NCBI RefSeq assembly: GCF_030129945.1
Contig: NZ_JARRAF010000003.1
Location: 124,001-188,000 of the forward strand
Length of the DNA stretch: 64,000 nt
Reading direction: 5' to 3'
From: Parachitinimonas caeni
GTDB taxonomy: Bacteria; Pseudomonadota; Gammaproteobacteria; Burkholderiales; Chitinimonadaceae
A model generated the notes under the pieces. That model did not search any database. It saw only the letters and a list, made by a program, of their open reading frames with translations, and was not told the DNA's origin. Position 1 is the stretch's first letter; each line of letters opens with the position of its first letter. This document shows, piece by piece, positions 50,989 through 59,511 of the stretch. A program made the position numbers and the translations under genes.

Positions 50989-52191
50989 ATGCTGTTCAAA
51001 TATCGAGCCGTCGATCCCAAAGGCCGCATCATCCGCGGCAAGCTGGAAGCGACCAATCCGATTGATCTGGAGGGCCGGCTGTCGCGCATCAGTCTCGATC
51101 TAATCGACGCCGCTGCCATCGAGTATCGCCCCAGCCTGTTCGCCAGCAAGAACATCAAACGCCAGGATCTGATCACCTTCTGTTTTCATCTGGAACAACT
51201 GACGCGAGCTGGCGTGCCCCTGCTCGATGGTTTGGTCGATCTGCGTGACTCGATCGACCACCCGACCTTTCGCGAAATCATCGCCAATGTGGTCGAAGAC
51301 ATCGAAGGCGGCCAGCAGCTATCGCAGGCCCTTTCTGCCCACCCCAAGGTTTTCGATACCGTCTTCGTCAACCTGATCCGCGCTGGCGAGGCATCGGGCC
51401 AATTGCCCGATGTGCTCAAGAATCTGGTGGAAACACTGAAATGGCAGGACGAGCTGGCAGCGCAGACCAAGAAGCTGCTGATGTACCCCGCCTTTGTGGG
51501 CACCATCGTCGTCGGCGTCACCCTGTTTCTGCTGATCTGGCTGGTACCACAGCTCGTCAAATTCATCCGCAGCATGCAGCAGGAACTACCGCTGCAAACC
51601 CGTGTGCTGATTGCCATTTCAGAATTCCTTCAGCACCACTGGTGGGTATTGCCGCTGATCCCGGTTGCCATTCTCGCCGGCATGGCGGCCTGGAAGGCGC
51701 TTGATCCACGTTATCAATTCCGGGTGGACTACCTGAAGCTGAAAATGCCATTCATTGGCGGCATTCTCGAAAAAATCGTCATGGCCCGCCTGGCCAATTA
51801 CTTTGCGCTGCTTTACGGCGCCGGTATCACCATTCTGGAGTGCATTCGCATTCTGGAAGGCGTGGTCGGCAACCTGACGATCGGTGAAGGATTGACCGAG
51901 GTGCGCGACCAGATTGCAGAAGGTCAGAGCGTCACCAACAGTTTCGAGCGGGTGCGCATGTTTCCGCCGCTGGTGCTACGCATGCTACGCGTGGGCGAAG
52001 ACACTGGCGCCATCGACACTTCGTTACAGAACGTCGCCTATTTTTATAACCGGGATGTGAAAGAGTCGATCGAAAAAATCCAGGCGCTGATCGAACCTGT
52101 CATGACGGTTGTACTGGGTCTGATCCTCGGCACCGTCATGCTCTCTGTGCTCGGGCCGATCTACGACCTCATCACCAAGATCAAAACTTGA
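50989..52191 (+). CDS. mshG: MshG-like inner-membrane platform protein (GspF/PilC family)
   Basis: 400 aa. Two GspF repeats, each with cytoplasmic helical bundle; membrane segments at about 165-188, 215-236 and 370-395. Begins MLFKYRAVDPKGRIIRGKLEA and contains FCFHLEQLTRAGVPLLDGL, the family start. Connects the ATPase to the growing pilus. 3 bp after mshE and 1 bp before the next gene. Confidence 0.93.
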   Translation: MLFKYRAVDPKGRIIRGKLEATNPIDLEGRLSRISLDLIDAAAIEYRPSLFASKNIKRQDLITFCFHLEQLTRAGVPLLDGLVDLRDSIDHPTFREIIANVVEDIEGGQQLSQALSAHPKVFDTVFVNLIRAGEASGQLPDVLKNLVETLKWQDELAAQTKKLLMYPAFVGTIVVGVTLFLLIWLVPQLVKFIRSMQQELPLQTRVLIAISEFLQHHWWVLPLIPVAILAGMAAWKALDPRYQFRVDYLKLKMPFIGGILEKIVMARLANYFALLYGAGITILECIRILEGVVGNLTIGEGLTEVRDQIAEGQSVTNSFERVRMFPPLVLRMLRVGEDTGAIDTSLQNVAYFYNRDVKESIEKIQALIEPVMTVVLGLILGTVMLSVLGPIYDLITKIKT

Positions 52192-52192
52192 T

Positions 52193-53839
52193 ATGGCAAG
52201 CACGCATTATCTGATCTTCATTTGCCAGACCCACCTGTATCTCTATCAGGAGGAAGGCGATCAGCTGCAAACCGTGGCCGAATTCGAGGAAAACGAGCCT
52301 GGGCTGCAGGCTTTCGAGCAGTTTATTGCCAGCCACCCCGGTGGTTTCTATCGGGTATTGGTTGATGTCTTCGAGGAAGACTTCCGGCTTGATACCGTAC
52401 CGCACCTGACATTTGGTGATAGCCGGAAGATCATCGCCCGCCGGCAAGACCAGCTATTTCGTGGTCTGGTGTACCGCACCAGCACCCATCAAGGGCGGGA
52501 GCCCGAGGGGCGGCGTGATGATCGGGTACTTTTCACGGCCCTGACCAATACCGGTCAGATCGACAACTGGATTCGCCGGCTGCAGGTTCCTGATTGCCGT
52601 CTGATTGGTATTTACTCGGTGGCACTGATGAAGATGCGCCTGGCCACCAAGCTCGTCGGCGAGAAAGCCAATGTGCTGCTGGTGACCCGTCAACATGGCA
52701 GCGGCCTGCGCCAGACCTATCTTGCCGACGGCGCCCTCAAGTTCAGCCGCCTGACTGTGCTGGGTGACGAAGGGCTGGAACACGTCGGCCAGACGCTGGT
52801 TGCCGAAGCGGTAAGGGCTCGGCAGTTTCTGGCCAGTACCCGCAGTATCGGCCGTGATGACAGCATGAAAGTACTGGTACTTGCCTGCGAGTTCGAACTG
52901 GAAGCTCTGCGCGCCGTGTGTACGGATCAGAGTCAGATCAGTTTCGAGTTCTACAGTCTTGAAACACTGGCCCAGAAAACCGGCGTGCCCTTTCCAGCCG
53001 AGGCACGCAGCACCGAGCAATTTCTGCTCAGGCTACTCAGCCGCAAGCGGCCACCCAATGTTTATGCTCCGCCACAGCAGCTGTATGAATACCGTCTATG
53101 GCAGGCAGGGCTAGCGATCAATCGCGGGGCTATCGGCCTGCTGATCGCCGGTGTGGCTGCCGCCTCGGCCTTGGCCTGGGACAGCCGCCAGCTGTACCTG
53201 GCAACCCAGGCCATTCAACAACGCATCGTGGTTGCAGAAGAAACCTACCGCCAGAACGCTCCGCCAACACAACCGGGCGAGCCAACCCCCGAAGCCATGA
53301 AAAGCGCGGTACTGGCCGTAAGAGAACTATCCAGCCAATGGCCGGGGTTTCGCGGTGACGCCATCCGCTTGTCGCAGGTTCTGGAGCAATTTCCCGGCAT
53401 TGCATTGGATCGCCTTGGCTGGCTGGTTACCCAGACGCCAGACACCTTGCCAACCGGATTCGAGCCGGGCGCGAACGGTGTCGAAGTCAACAACCCACCC
53501 CCTCAAACCGAGGCAGTGCCACCCGCCGCCCCCGCAGTGAATGAAGGCAGTAGCCCCCCAACCGCCACCCCTCAATACGTCGTCATCCTGCTTACTGGCC
53601 GGGCCATCGACCAAGGCGCGCGTTATCGCAATGCCATGCAACTCATCAATCAGTTCTCGGCAGCTTTGCGCATTCAGCCAGGAACGATCATTACCCCACT
53701 ACGCCTGCCCATTGATCCGTCAGCAAGCGGTCGCATCAGCCTGAACAGCGAACTCACGCCCCCTGATGCGGACTTTACCCTCAAAGTGGTCTACCCCCTT
53801 GTGACACAAAGCCATGGCCAAACCCAAGCCAACCAGTAA
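52193..53839 (+). CDS. Assembly protein in MshI position (PilM/PilN- or GspL-like)
   Basis: 548 aa. N-terminal cytoplasmic half (about 1-305) has the alternating strand/helix pattern of actin-like PilM/GspL domains (VLLVTRQHGSGLRQTYLADGALKFSRLT), one membrane helix (about 312-329), then a periplasmic half with a Pro-rich linker (about 435-460) and a ferredoxin-like end. Fits a bitopic PilM-N-type scaffold rather than MshI of usual length. No strong family match by eye. Overlaps the next gene by 26 bp. Confidence 0.6.
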   Translation: MASTHYLIFICQTHLYLYQEEGDQLQTVAEFEENEPGLQAFEQFIASHPGGFYRVLVDVFEEDFRLDTVPHLTFGDSRKIIARRQDQLFRGLVYRTSTHQGREPEGRRDDRVLFTALTNTGQIDNWIRRLQVPDCRLIGIYSVALMKMRLATKLVGEKANVLLVTRQHGSGLRQTYLADGALKFSRLTVLGDEGLEHVGQTLVAEAVRARQFLASTRSIGRDDSMKVLVLACEFELEALRAVCTDQSQISFEFYSLETLAQKTGVPFPAEARSTEQFLLRLLSRKRPPNVYAPPQQLYEYRLWQAGLAINRGAIGLLIAGVAAASALAWDSRQLYLATQAIQQRIVVAEETYRQNAPPTQPGEPTPEAMKSAVLAVRELSSQWPGFRGDAIRLSQVLEQFPGIALDRLGWLVTQTPDTLPTGFEPGANGVEVNNPPPQTEAVPPAAPAVNEGSSPPTATPQYVVILLTGRAIDQGARYRNAMQLINQFSAALRIQPGTIITPLRLPIDPSASGRISLNSELTPPDADFTLKVVYPLVTQSHGQTQANQ

Positions 53840-54437
53840 GCAGGAGGTTCTGCGCCGCCTGTTCCTTCCACTACGCAACCTGTTGCTGGTCAGCCTGTTG
53901 CTGGCAGGCTTGATCGGCAGCGCGATACATAGCCGTCGGATTCAGACGGCCAGCAACCAGGCTGCCGCCACCACGCTGGCGGACGCGGAAACCCGCGCAG
54001 AAGCGTCCAAGCGTGACAGGGAAGCCTATAACGGCTTCCGGAACGAATTTCTGACGCTCAAAAAAAACGGGGTGATCGGCCCGGAGCAACGCATGCCCTG
54101 GATCGACTATTACAGCGCGCTGGTCGAGAGTGGCAATCCTCAATCCCTGAAGCTGACCATCACCCCTCAGCGTCCGTTTGAGCAGGCGCCCAGCCAGCCG
54201 CTGGACAATATGCAGTTCTTTGCCAGCCGGCTATCGCTGGATGCCAAGGCGTACCATGAAGGCGACGTGCTGCAGATGACAGATCGGCTCAAGCAAGTCG
54301 CGGGCGCCCACCTCTTGCAAAGTTGCCTGCTGATCCGCGAAACCAGCAACAAAAAAGACACCAATCTCGACGTTCACTGCGAAGCCGACATCATTACCTT
54401 GAATGCACCGGCGCCAATACCGGTAACAGGAGGCTGA
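53814..54437 (+). CDS. MshJ/PilO-like inner-membrane assembly protein
   Basis: 207 aa. Basic N terminus (MAKPKPTSKQEVLRRL), one membrane helix (about 22-39), a periplasmic coiled-coil (about 42-75) and a small mixed domain with one Cys pair (about residues 168 and 185). This is the PilO/MshJ layout. Starts within the upstream gene (26-bp overlap) and is followed directly by the MshK-like gene. Confidence 0.65.
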   Translation: MAKPKPTSKQEVLRRLFLPLRNLLLVSLLLAGLIGSAIHSRRIQTASNQAAATTLADAETRAEASKRDREAYNGFRNEFLTLKKNGVIGPEQRMPWIDYYSALVESGNPQSLKLTITPQRPFEQAPSQPLDNMQFFASRLSLDAKAYHEGDVLQMTDRLKQVAGAHLLQSCLLIRETSNKKDTNLDVHCEADIITLNAPAPIPVTGG

Positions 54438-54438
54438 C

Positions 54439-54873
54439 ATGCGCTACGGTCTGCTCATAGCCACGCTGCTTCCCCTTGGTGGAGCTTGGGCCGATGACTC
54501 AAAACTGGGGCGATTGTTCTTCACGCCAGCCGAAAGGCAACAGATGGAACTGATCCGCCAAGGAGGGCCGGCGGCCCAACAGACGATCGAATCCAGTCCA
54601 ATTGAAGCCATCAAGCCAACCCCACCGGACAACGTGACCCTTTCCGGCATCATCAAACGCGAGCAGGGCCTACCGACCATCTGGATAAACGGCAAGCGCT
54701 ATACCGGCAGCAACGAGGGCTACGACATCTCAGCCACCCCGCTAACCGCCCAAACCGTGGTGATTGCCCTGCCGGACGGGCGCCGGGCCAGGCTCAAGGT
54801 AGGACAAACTCTCGATACTGGCAGCGAAACCATCAAAGACGCCTATCAGCCCCAGATAAAGACGCTCAAATAG
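54439..54873 (+). CDS. MshK/PilP-like periplasmic protein
   Basis: 144 aa, signal peptide (about 1-18, ending GAWA). The mature part contains VTLSGIIKREQGLPTIWINGKRYTGSNEG, like the homology-region beta-domain of GspC, PilP and MshK, which links inner-membrane components to the secretin. Strong ribosome site AGGAGG at 54428-54433. Annotation is by position and local motif only. Confidence 0.65.
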   Translation: MRYGLLIATLLPLGGAWADDSKLGRLFFTPAERQQMELIRQGGPAAQQTIESSPIEAIKPTPPDNVTLSGIIKREQGLPTIWINGKRYTGSNEGYDISATPLTAQTVVIALPDGRRARLKVGQTLDTGSETIKDAYQPQIKTLK

Positions 54874-54887
54874 GCACAGAGATTGCT
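54872..54887 (+). promoter_or_regulatory. Possible sigma-54 -24/-12 element
   Basis: AGGCAC (54872-54877) - 5 nt - TTGCT (54883-54887), with the required 10 bp between GG and GC. It shares 14 of 15 bases (GGCACAG-R-GATTGCT) with the pilin promoter at 58761. It overlaps the stop codon of the upstream gene and would start transcription near 54898, one base before the ATG of the next gene. Confidence 0.5.
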
Positions 54888-54898
54888 GCAAACAGCTT

Positions 54899-56038
54899 AT
54901 GAAGACCTATCCAGCCCACCCCCGCCCCCGGTCGCAGCGCGGCAACACGATTCTGTTGTTCCTGCTGGTGGCTGGTGTCGGCCTGATGAGCCTGATCCTG
55001 TCCAAGCTGAACACTCCGAATAATCAGACAATACGTGAACAGCAAGGCACCCAGCCTGCATTGAACCTGGCCAAGACAGCGCTCATGGGATGGGCGTTGG
55101 GGCGAGACGATAACTTACCGGTACCGCCAGGATTGCTGCCCTATCCGGACAGGAATGCCGATGGTAATTACGATGGCTTCGCTGATTGCCCGAGTGGAGC
55201 AGCCCCTCTTACCAACAACCTTTTTTTGGGTAAGCTGGCCTGGCAAGGTGAGATTGGTCCTTGTGAAAGTCGAGATGCTGGAATGCCTCGCCAAGACAGT
55301 CTGAGCGGCGAATTGCGCGACGGCGCGGGTGAGAGGCTATGGTACGTCGCCTCGCAAAATGTGCTTGATGATGCGGCAGGCGGCAGCTACACAAACCTCC
55401 CGGGAACTGCAGGCAACCGCTATATCACCCCTGCCAACCTGAAAACCCCGCCCCTGCACCCTTGGCTCACAGTTTGTAACGCTAACGGTCAGGTGCTATC
55501 GAATCAGGTGGCTTTCATCGTGATTGCGCCAGGCGAGGCATTGACCGGACAGGTCCGCAACGGCGCTGCGCCAGCCCCCGCCAATTATCTGGACCGCTAC
55601 ACCATCAGCGGTGGCACGCCACCGTGTAATGGCGTCATCAACCATGCCGTCAATAATCTGGTCTTCGTTAACGCCGACCCCACCAATAGCTTTAACGACC
55701 GCATTGCCTATGTGACGCGCGATCAGTTTATTGACCAGCTGGCACAACGGCTCACCAACGGCATCCGCCAGAAAGTCGATCAGTACCGGGCCACTCATGG
55801 CAGCTATCCCTCCAATCTAAGCATTGCCGTGATCGGCAGTTGGCTAGTCTGGGATGATCAATCAGACTCGAATGGCTTGTACTCGCAAATCCCCACTACA
55901 CCGCCCCCCTCTTACTACCAAGTAACCGGCCCCAATATCGCGACCCTGCGCATGCAAGGTTGCAATAGCATCTTCAGCCTGACCTGGAATGCCGCCAGCA
56001 ACAGCAGCACCGTCAGCCGGGCACCTCTGAATTGTTAG
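54899..56038 (+). CDS. Prepilin-like surface/pilus protein without canonical Glu5
   Basis: 379 aa. Basic N terminus, then GNTILLFLLVAGVGLMSLIL (about residues 19-38) like a prepilin signal/helix, but the Glu at +5 expected after the Gly is missing. Long periplasmic part with several Asn/Gly-rich loops and two to three cysteine pairs. Position suggests a minor pilin (MshO/P/Q role), perhaps the tip adhesin given its size. The overlapping start of the next gene (56032-56047 region) indicates coupling. I do not recognise a named family. Confidence 0.6.
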   Translation: MKTYPAHPRPRSQRGNTILLFLLVAGVGLMSLILSKLNTPNNQTIREQQGTQPALNLAKTALMGWALGRDDNLPVPPGLLPYPDRNADGNYDGFADCPSGAAPLTNNLFLGKLAWQGEIGPCESRDAGMPRQDSLSGELRDGAGERLWYVASQNVLDDAAGGSYTNLPGTAGNRYITPANLKTPPLHPWLTVCNANGQVLSNQVAFIVIAPGEALTGQVRNGAAPAPANYLDRYTISGGTPPCNGVINHAVNNLVFVNADPTNSFNDRIAYVTRDQFIDQLAQRLTNGIRQKVDQYRATHGSYPSNLSIAVIGSWLVWDDQSDSNGLYSQIPTTPPPSYYQVTGPNIATLRMQGCNSIFSLTWNAASNSSTVSRAPLNC

Positions 56039-56046
56039 GATCTTCC

Positions 56047-56823
56047 ATGTCATTGCGAACCCGCCGTTCCCCCTGCACCCATTCAACAAGCGGTCAAGCT
56101 GGCTTTACCCTCGCCGAGCTGGCAACCGTCATGGTGATTCTGGGCTTACTACTGGGGGGATTGATGATGACGCTCTCTACCCAACTCGATGTGGCTCGCG
56201 AATCAGAAACCCGCAAATCATTCGACACGATCAGGGAGGCATTGATCGGCTACGCCATCAGTCGCGCCGGCAGTGTTGTCCTGCCTTGCCCGGACACCAA
56301 TGGCGATGGGCTGGAGGAAGCGCGGGTAGCGGGCGTCTGCCCAAGCCAGGAAGGCTGGCTGCCCGCCACGACGCTAGGACTGAGTCGTAGCGATCCATGG
56401 GGAAATCGATATCGCTATAGAGTAGATATAACCTTTTCTTCAACAACCCCGCCATTCACACTGGCCAGTGTTGCGACCCCTCGCGTTTGTCAAAACAATG
56501 CATGTACCCAGATTCTTGCCTCCAATGTACCCGCTGTCTGGGTATCGCATGGTCCTAATGGCCTTGGCGCTCGTGGTGATGGCTTTGTCTTGCACCCACA
56601 ACCAACAGGCGTTGACGAACGAGGCAATACAGATGGCCGAAACCTCCCAGACACCGCAGATACAGGTACCTGTAGTGGTGGCACAACCAATCTCTCCTGT
56701 TCTTTCGTTAGCCACGAAAAGCGCGAAACCGCAGGCACGGGTGGAGAGTTCGACGATCTTGTAGGGTGGTTGCCCGCGCCGGTGCTATTCAACCGGCTCG
56801 TCGCAGCTGGGCGGCTGCCTTGA
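56047..56823 (+). CDS. Type IV prepilin-like protein
   Basis: 258 aa from ATG 56047 (TTG 56032 upstream is less likely). Prepilin peptidase site AG|FTLAELATVMVILGLLLGG with Glu at +5, intact. Periplasmic region carries Cys residues (about 89, 102, 146, 151, 225, 230) and a Gly/Thr-rich C-terminal part. Probably a minor pilin. Ends 24 bp before the convergent kinase stop. Confidence 0.8.
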   Translation: MSLRTRRSPCTHSTSGQAGFTLAELATVMVILGLLLGGLMMTLSTQLDVARESETRKSFDTIREALIGYAISRAGSVVLPCPDTNGDGLEEARVAGVCPSQEGWLPATTLGLSRSDPWGNRYRYRVDITFSSTTPPFTLASVATPRVCQNNACTQILASNVPAVWVSHGPNGLGARGDGFVLHPQPTGVDERGNTDGRNLPDTADTGTCSGGTTNLSCSFVSHEKRETAGTGGEFDDLVGWLPAPVLFNRLVAAGRLP

Positions 56824-56838
56824 TGCCACTTGCGCAAC

Positions 56839-56862
56839 ATTTCGCATCTAATCATGCGAAAT
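56839..56862. terminator. Hairpin at convergent gene ends
   Basis: Perfect 9-bp stem ATTTCGCAT / ATGCGAAAT (56839-56847 and 56854-56862) with a 6-nt loop, overlapping the stop codon of the kinase gene. No T-run, so termination efficiency is uncertain; it may protect 3' ends. Confidence 0.5.
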
Positions 56863-58569
56863 CGGCGGGGCTGCCAAGCTGAACATCACCTCACCATAAC
56901 GATTGCGTGCCAGCGCCAGCGTGGCGCCACGCGAGCGTGCCAGGTTGGCTGATTGGTGCAGACCCAGTCCGAAGCCCGTTGCCGAACTTACCGGGGCATT
57001 GAATAGCCTCTCAAGCAGGCCCGCTGCAATGGCCTCGCCACTATCCTGCACCGTCAACACAATCGCCCCTTTCCATTCCAGCGCCACCTTGATGCTGATT
57101 TCTGGCCTTGCGGCCTGCTTGTGTAAGGCGTTCTGAATCAGGTTGTCGGCAATCGAATCAAACAGCGCTGCGTCCAACCAATCGGCATCGCGCAGGCGAC
57201 ACGGCAAAAATTCAACGGCATGGTTGGCATAGCGTGCGGCAAACGACGCAAACCATTGCCCGGCGGCCGTCGGCCGGGGTGGCAGCTGGTCTGGCTGCGG
57301 CTTGGTCAGCTTATCGAGGGTGGTTTCCAGACGCCGAGTGATTTCCGGCAGCTGGCGAGCATACAGGGCCTGCAAACGCGTAGGATCCTCAACACTTTCG
57401 GCTACCGAGCACAAAGCCTTCATCGACTGCAGCAGATTCTTGATGTCATGGGTTAAACGCGCACCGGTTTCATGCACGGCAGCGATATAGGTTTGCTCGG
57501 CCAGCTGCTCTTCCCGTCGTTTTGATAGATAGAACTGGTAGAGCAACTCCGTCGCCAGCTGAAAGTGGAGTTTGAGGGCCGGGGCAACGCTGGTATCTGC
57601 ATAAAGCGTTAGACTGAGCTCCCCTTTCTGATGAAGGCTGACATGATCGGCCATTTCGCCAAACACGCCTTGCAAGTTACCGCAACGCCACTCTCCACCG
57701 GAAATCGCCGGCAACTGCTGCAGGGCACTGGCCGCAGACTCCAGAAATGCCCGGCTAGTGCCACCCCGCCCACTTAACTCTGCCAGCAAGGACGACCACT
57801 GCTCAAAAGGTGACCCCAAGCGCAAGATGCCCGCTGACCATAGCGTGCCAATCCCGGCAAAACCTGCACGCGGGTTCCACAGCCACCCGAGCAGTAGCAG
57901 CAATCCTCCCAGCCAAAGCAGCGTTCCAGCCAAAGCCTCCAGATGCTCCAAATGAAACAGCTGCCGGGCTGCCAAAGTACCCAGCACGGCAACCACGATA
58001 ACCAGCAGTAGCAAAAGGCTATAGAAAAAATCATTGCTCGCGCGTTCACGGCGTGGCGGATCATCCGGCAACAACGCCAGCAACAGCAGCCCTAGCGGCA
58101 GCCCCCAACGCAAGCCCGTCACCCCCCACTGCGGCAGACGAACATCAGACGTCAGATGGGGCACCACCCATACCAGCAGCAAGATCAGCCAATACAGCAG
58201 TAAGCCCATGCGAAAACGCCGACGCCACTTGAAACGGGCAGGTACGCCTTGACCACCATACAAGGAGATCACCAGCGCAATCCACAAGGCCACCATCCAC
58301 CAGCCACCCCACGCCAGAAAGCAGACACCCCCTGTCGAGATGGCGACAATACCGCGCCAGTCCATCCGGTATCCTGGCCGTATCAACGGCTGCCAGAGCC
58401 AGAACATTCCGTACTGGGCCAAAAGCAGCGAACGCACCACCAGCGAGTCGAACGGATTAAAGAGCGCGAGATAAAGCAAGCCGCTCATCAACAGCAGCCA
58501 CGAGCCACCTTTTGAGAACTGAAAAATGATGGGCCGGTAGGCAGGGAGAGAAGGGGCGCGCTTTTCCAT
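56848..58569 (-). CDS. Membrane sensor histidine kinase (PrsK-like layout)
   Basis: 573 aa from ATG 58569 (GTG 58593 is the alternative). N-terminal half has about seven or eight closely packed membrane helices (about 20-250) with no periplasmic sensor loop, then a GAF-like or linker region (250-350). H374 in LTHDIKNLL, N-box IADNLIQNAL, G1 DSGEAI, G2 GFGLGLHQSA. The H-D-x-K-N box and membrane layout resemble PrsK kinases, which pair with PrsR-type regulators. Divergent from the pilin gene and convergent with the prepilin gene. No receiver gene adjoins it; the regulator at 42303 is the likely partner. Confidence 0.82.
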   Translation of the reverse strand: MEKRAPSLPAYRPIIFQFSKGGSWLLLMSGLLYLALFNPFDSLVVRSLLLAQYGMFWLWQPLIRPGYRMDWRGIVAISTGGVCFLAWGGWWMVALWIALVISLYGGQGVPARFKWRRRFRMGLLLYWLILLLVWVVPHLTSDVRLPQWGVTGLRWGLPLGLLLLALLPDDPPRRERASNDFFYSLLLLLVIVVAVLGTLAARQLFHLEHLEALAGTLLWLGGLLLLLGWLWNPRAGFAGIGTLWSAGILRLGSPFEQWSSLLAELSGRGGTSRAFLESAASALQQLPAISGGEWRCGNLQGVFGEMADHVSLHQKGELSLTLYADTSVAPALKLHFQLATELLYQFYLSKRREEQLAEQTYIAAVHETGARLTHDIKNLLQSMKALCSVAESVEDPTRLQALYARQLPEITRRLETTLDKLTKPQPDQLPPRPTAAGQWFASFAARYANHAVEFLPCRLRDADWLDAALFDSIADNLIQNALHKQAARPEISIKVALEWKGAIVLTVQDSGEAIAAGLLERLFNAPVSSATGFGLGLHQSANLARSRGATLALARNRYGEVMFSLAAPPISHD

Positions 58570-58683
58570 GTCTCGATTATGGTCGAAACCCACCCATTGC
58601 GGGCTGATTCCGCACCAGTCTTCCTGCGCCCATCACGCTCCCTCGCTGCACACGCATCACCAGATGCAGCTCGTTTCGGGCGG

Positions 58684-58740
58684 CTGTCAGGAAACCGACA
58701 CAGCAGTCGGGTATCCGTCAGCAAACCGGCCATCTGACAC
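58684..58740 (+). promoter_or_regulatory. Cluster of C/G-TGTC half-sites upstream of the pilin promoter
   Basis: CTGTC (58684-58688, plus strand) and two GTGTC (58697-58701 and 58736-58740, minus strand) lie about 45-105 bp before the predicted start. PilR of Pseudomonas binds sites with the consensus C/G-TGTC. Five-base matches are common by chance. Confidence 0.3.
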
Positions 58741-58760
58741 GCGAATCGGCGCAAAACGCA

Positions 58761-58776
58761 TGGCACAGGGATTGCT
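58761..58776 (+). promoter_or_regulatory. Sigma-54 promoter of the pilin gene
   Basis: TGGCAC (58761-58766) - AGGGA - TTGCT (58772-58776): full match to the TGGCAC-N5-TTGCW consensus, with 10 bp between GG and GC. Predicted start near 58787, giving a 40-nt leader with AGGAG (58813-58817) before ATG 58827. Confidence 0.85.
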
Positions 58777-58826
58777 ATAACGGGAGTGAGTCCAGTTAAC
58801 GGACCGATTCCCAGGAGACTCCCCTC

Positions 58827-59468
58827 ATGAAACAACAATCCGGCTTCACATTGATTGAAATTGCGATCGTATTGGTCATCATCGGCCTCTTGCTCGGTGG
58901 CGTACTCAAAGGTCAAGAATTGATTGAGAACGGCAAGATCAAGAATGTCATCAACGACTTCAACGGTATTTCTGCTGCCGTGAATGCTTATCGGGATCGT
59001 TACAGGGCGCTCCCTGGGGATGATAACCAAGCCACTGCCCGTGGCTGGGCTGGCTCACCCAATGGGAATGGTAACGGTCAGATCGCACCAGGCAACCCGT
59101 TTACTCTCGGCGGTGAGAACCTAAACTTCTGGCGGCATCTGCGTTACGCCGGCTTAATTTCTGGTGACCCTACAGTCGCAGTCGTTGCCACAGCCCTCCC
59201 AAAGAACGCATATGATGGTTTGGTTGGCGTTACTCAAGCATCGGCAGGGGTACTCGGTGGCCTTGGCCCGAATTTGTTATGTTTTGGCAGCTTGCCTGGC
59301 AAGGCAGCCGGTGCGGTTGACACTCAACTGGACGACGGCAATCCGGGCACGGGATCAATCCGTGCGACTGTAGGTGCCTCAGGTTCAATCAATGTCGCCC
59401 CGGGTGCAGCCGCAACAAGTGCTCGGTACAACGAAACACTGCCCTACACTGTTTGCCGCACCCTCTAA
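58827..59468 (+). CDS. Type IV-like major prepilin candidate
   Basis: 213 aa. Short 6-residue leader, prepilin site SG|FTLIEIAIVLVIIGLLLGG with Glu at +5, then GQELIENGKIKNVINDFNGISAAVNAYRDRYRALPGDD, a conserved helix in many betaproteobacterial pseudopilins. Glycine/asparagine loop (about 75-90). Two cysteines, Cys152 and Cys211, can form the D-region disulfide loop near the C terminus. Its own sigma-54 promoter and terminator, at the end of the cluster, suggest that it is the highly expressed major subunit. Divergent from the kinase gene. Confidence 0.85.
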   Translation: MKQQSGFTLIEIAIVLVIIGLLLGGVLKGQELIENGKIKNVINDFNGISAAVNAYRDRYRALPGDDNQATARGWAGSPNGNGNGQIAPGNPFTLGGENLNFWRHLRYAGLISGDPTVAVVATALPKNAYDGLVGVTQASAGVLGGLGPNLLCFGSLPGKAAGAVDTQLDDGNPGTGSIRATVGASGSINVAPGAAATSARYNETLPYTVCRTL

Positions 59469-59483
59469 CACTATTGCTCGAAT

Positions 59484-59501
59484 GACCGGCATCATCCGGT
59501 C
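59484..59501 (+). other. Small stem-loop after pilin gene
   Basis: GACCGG / CCGGTC (59484-59489 and 59496-59501) with a 6-nt loop, 15 bp after the pilin stop and just before the intrinsic terminator. May stabilise the pilin mRNA. Confidence 0.5.
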
Positions 59502-59511
59502 GCTCCTTCAG

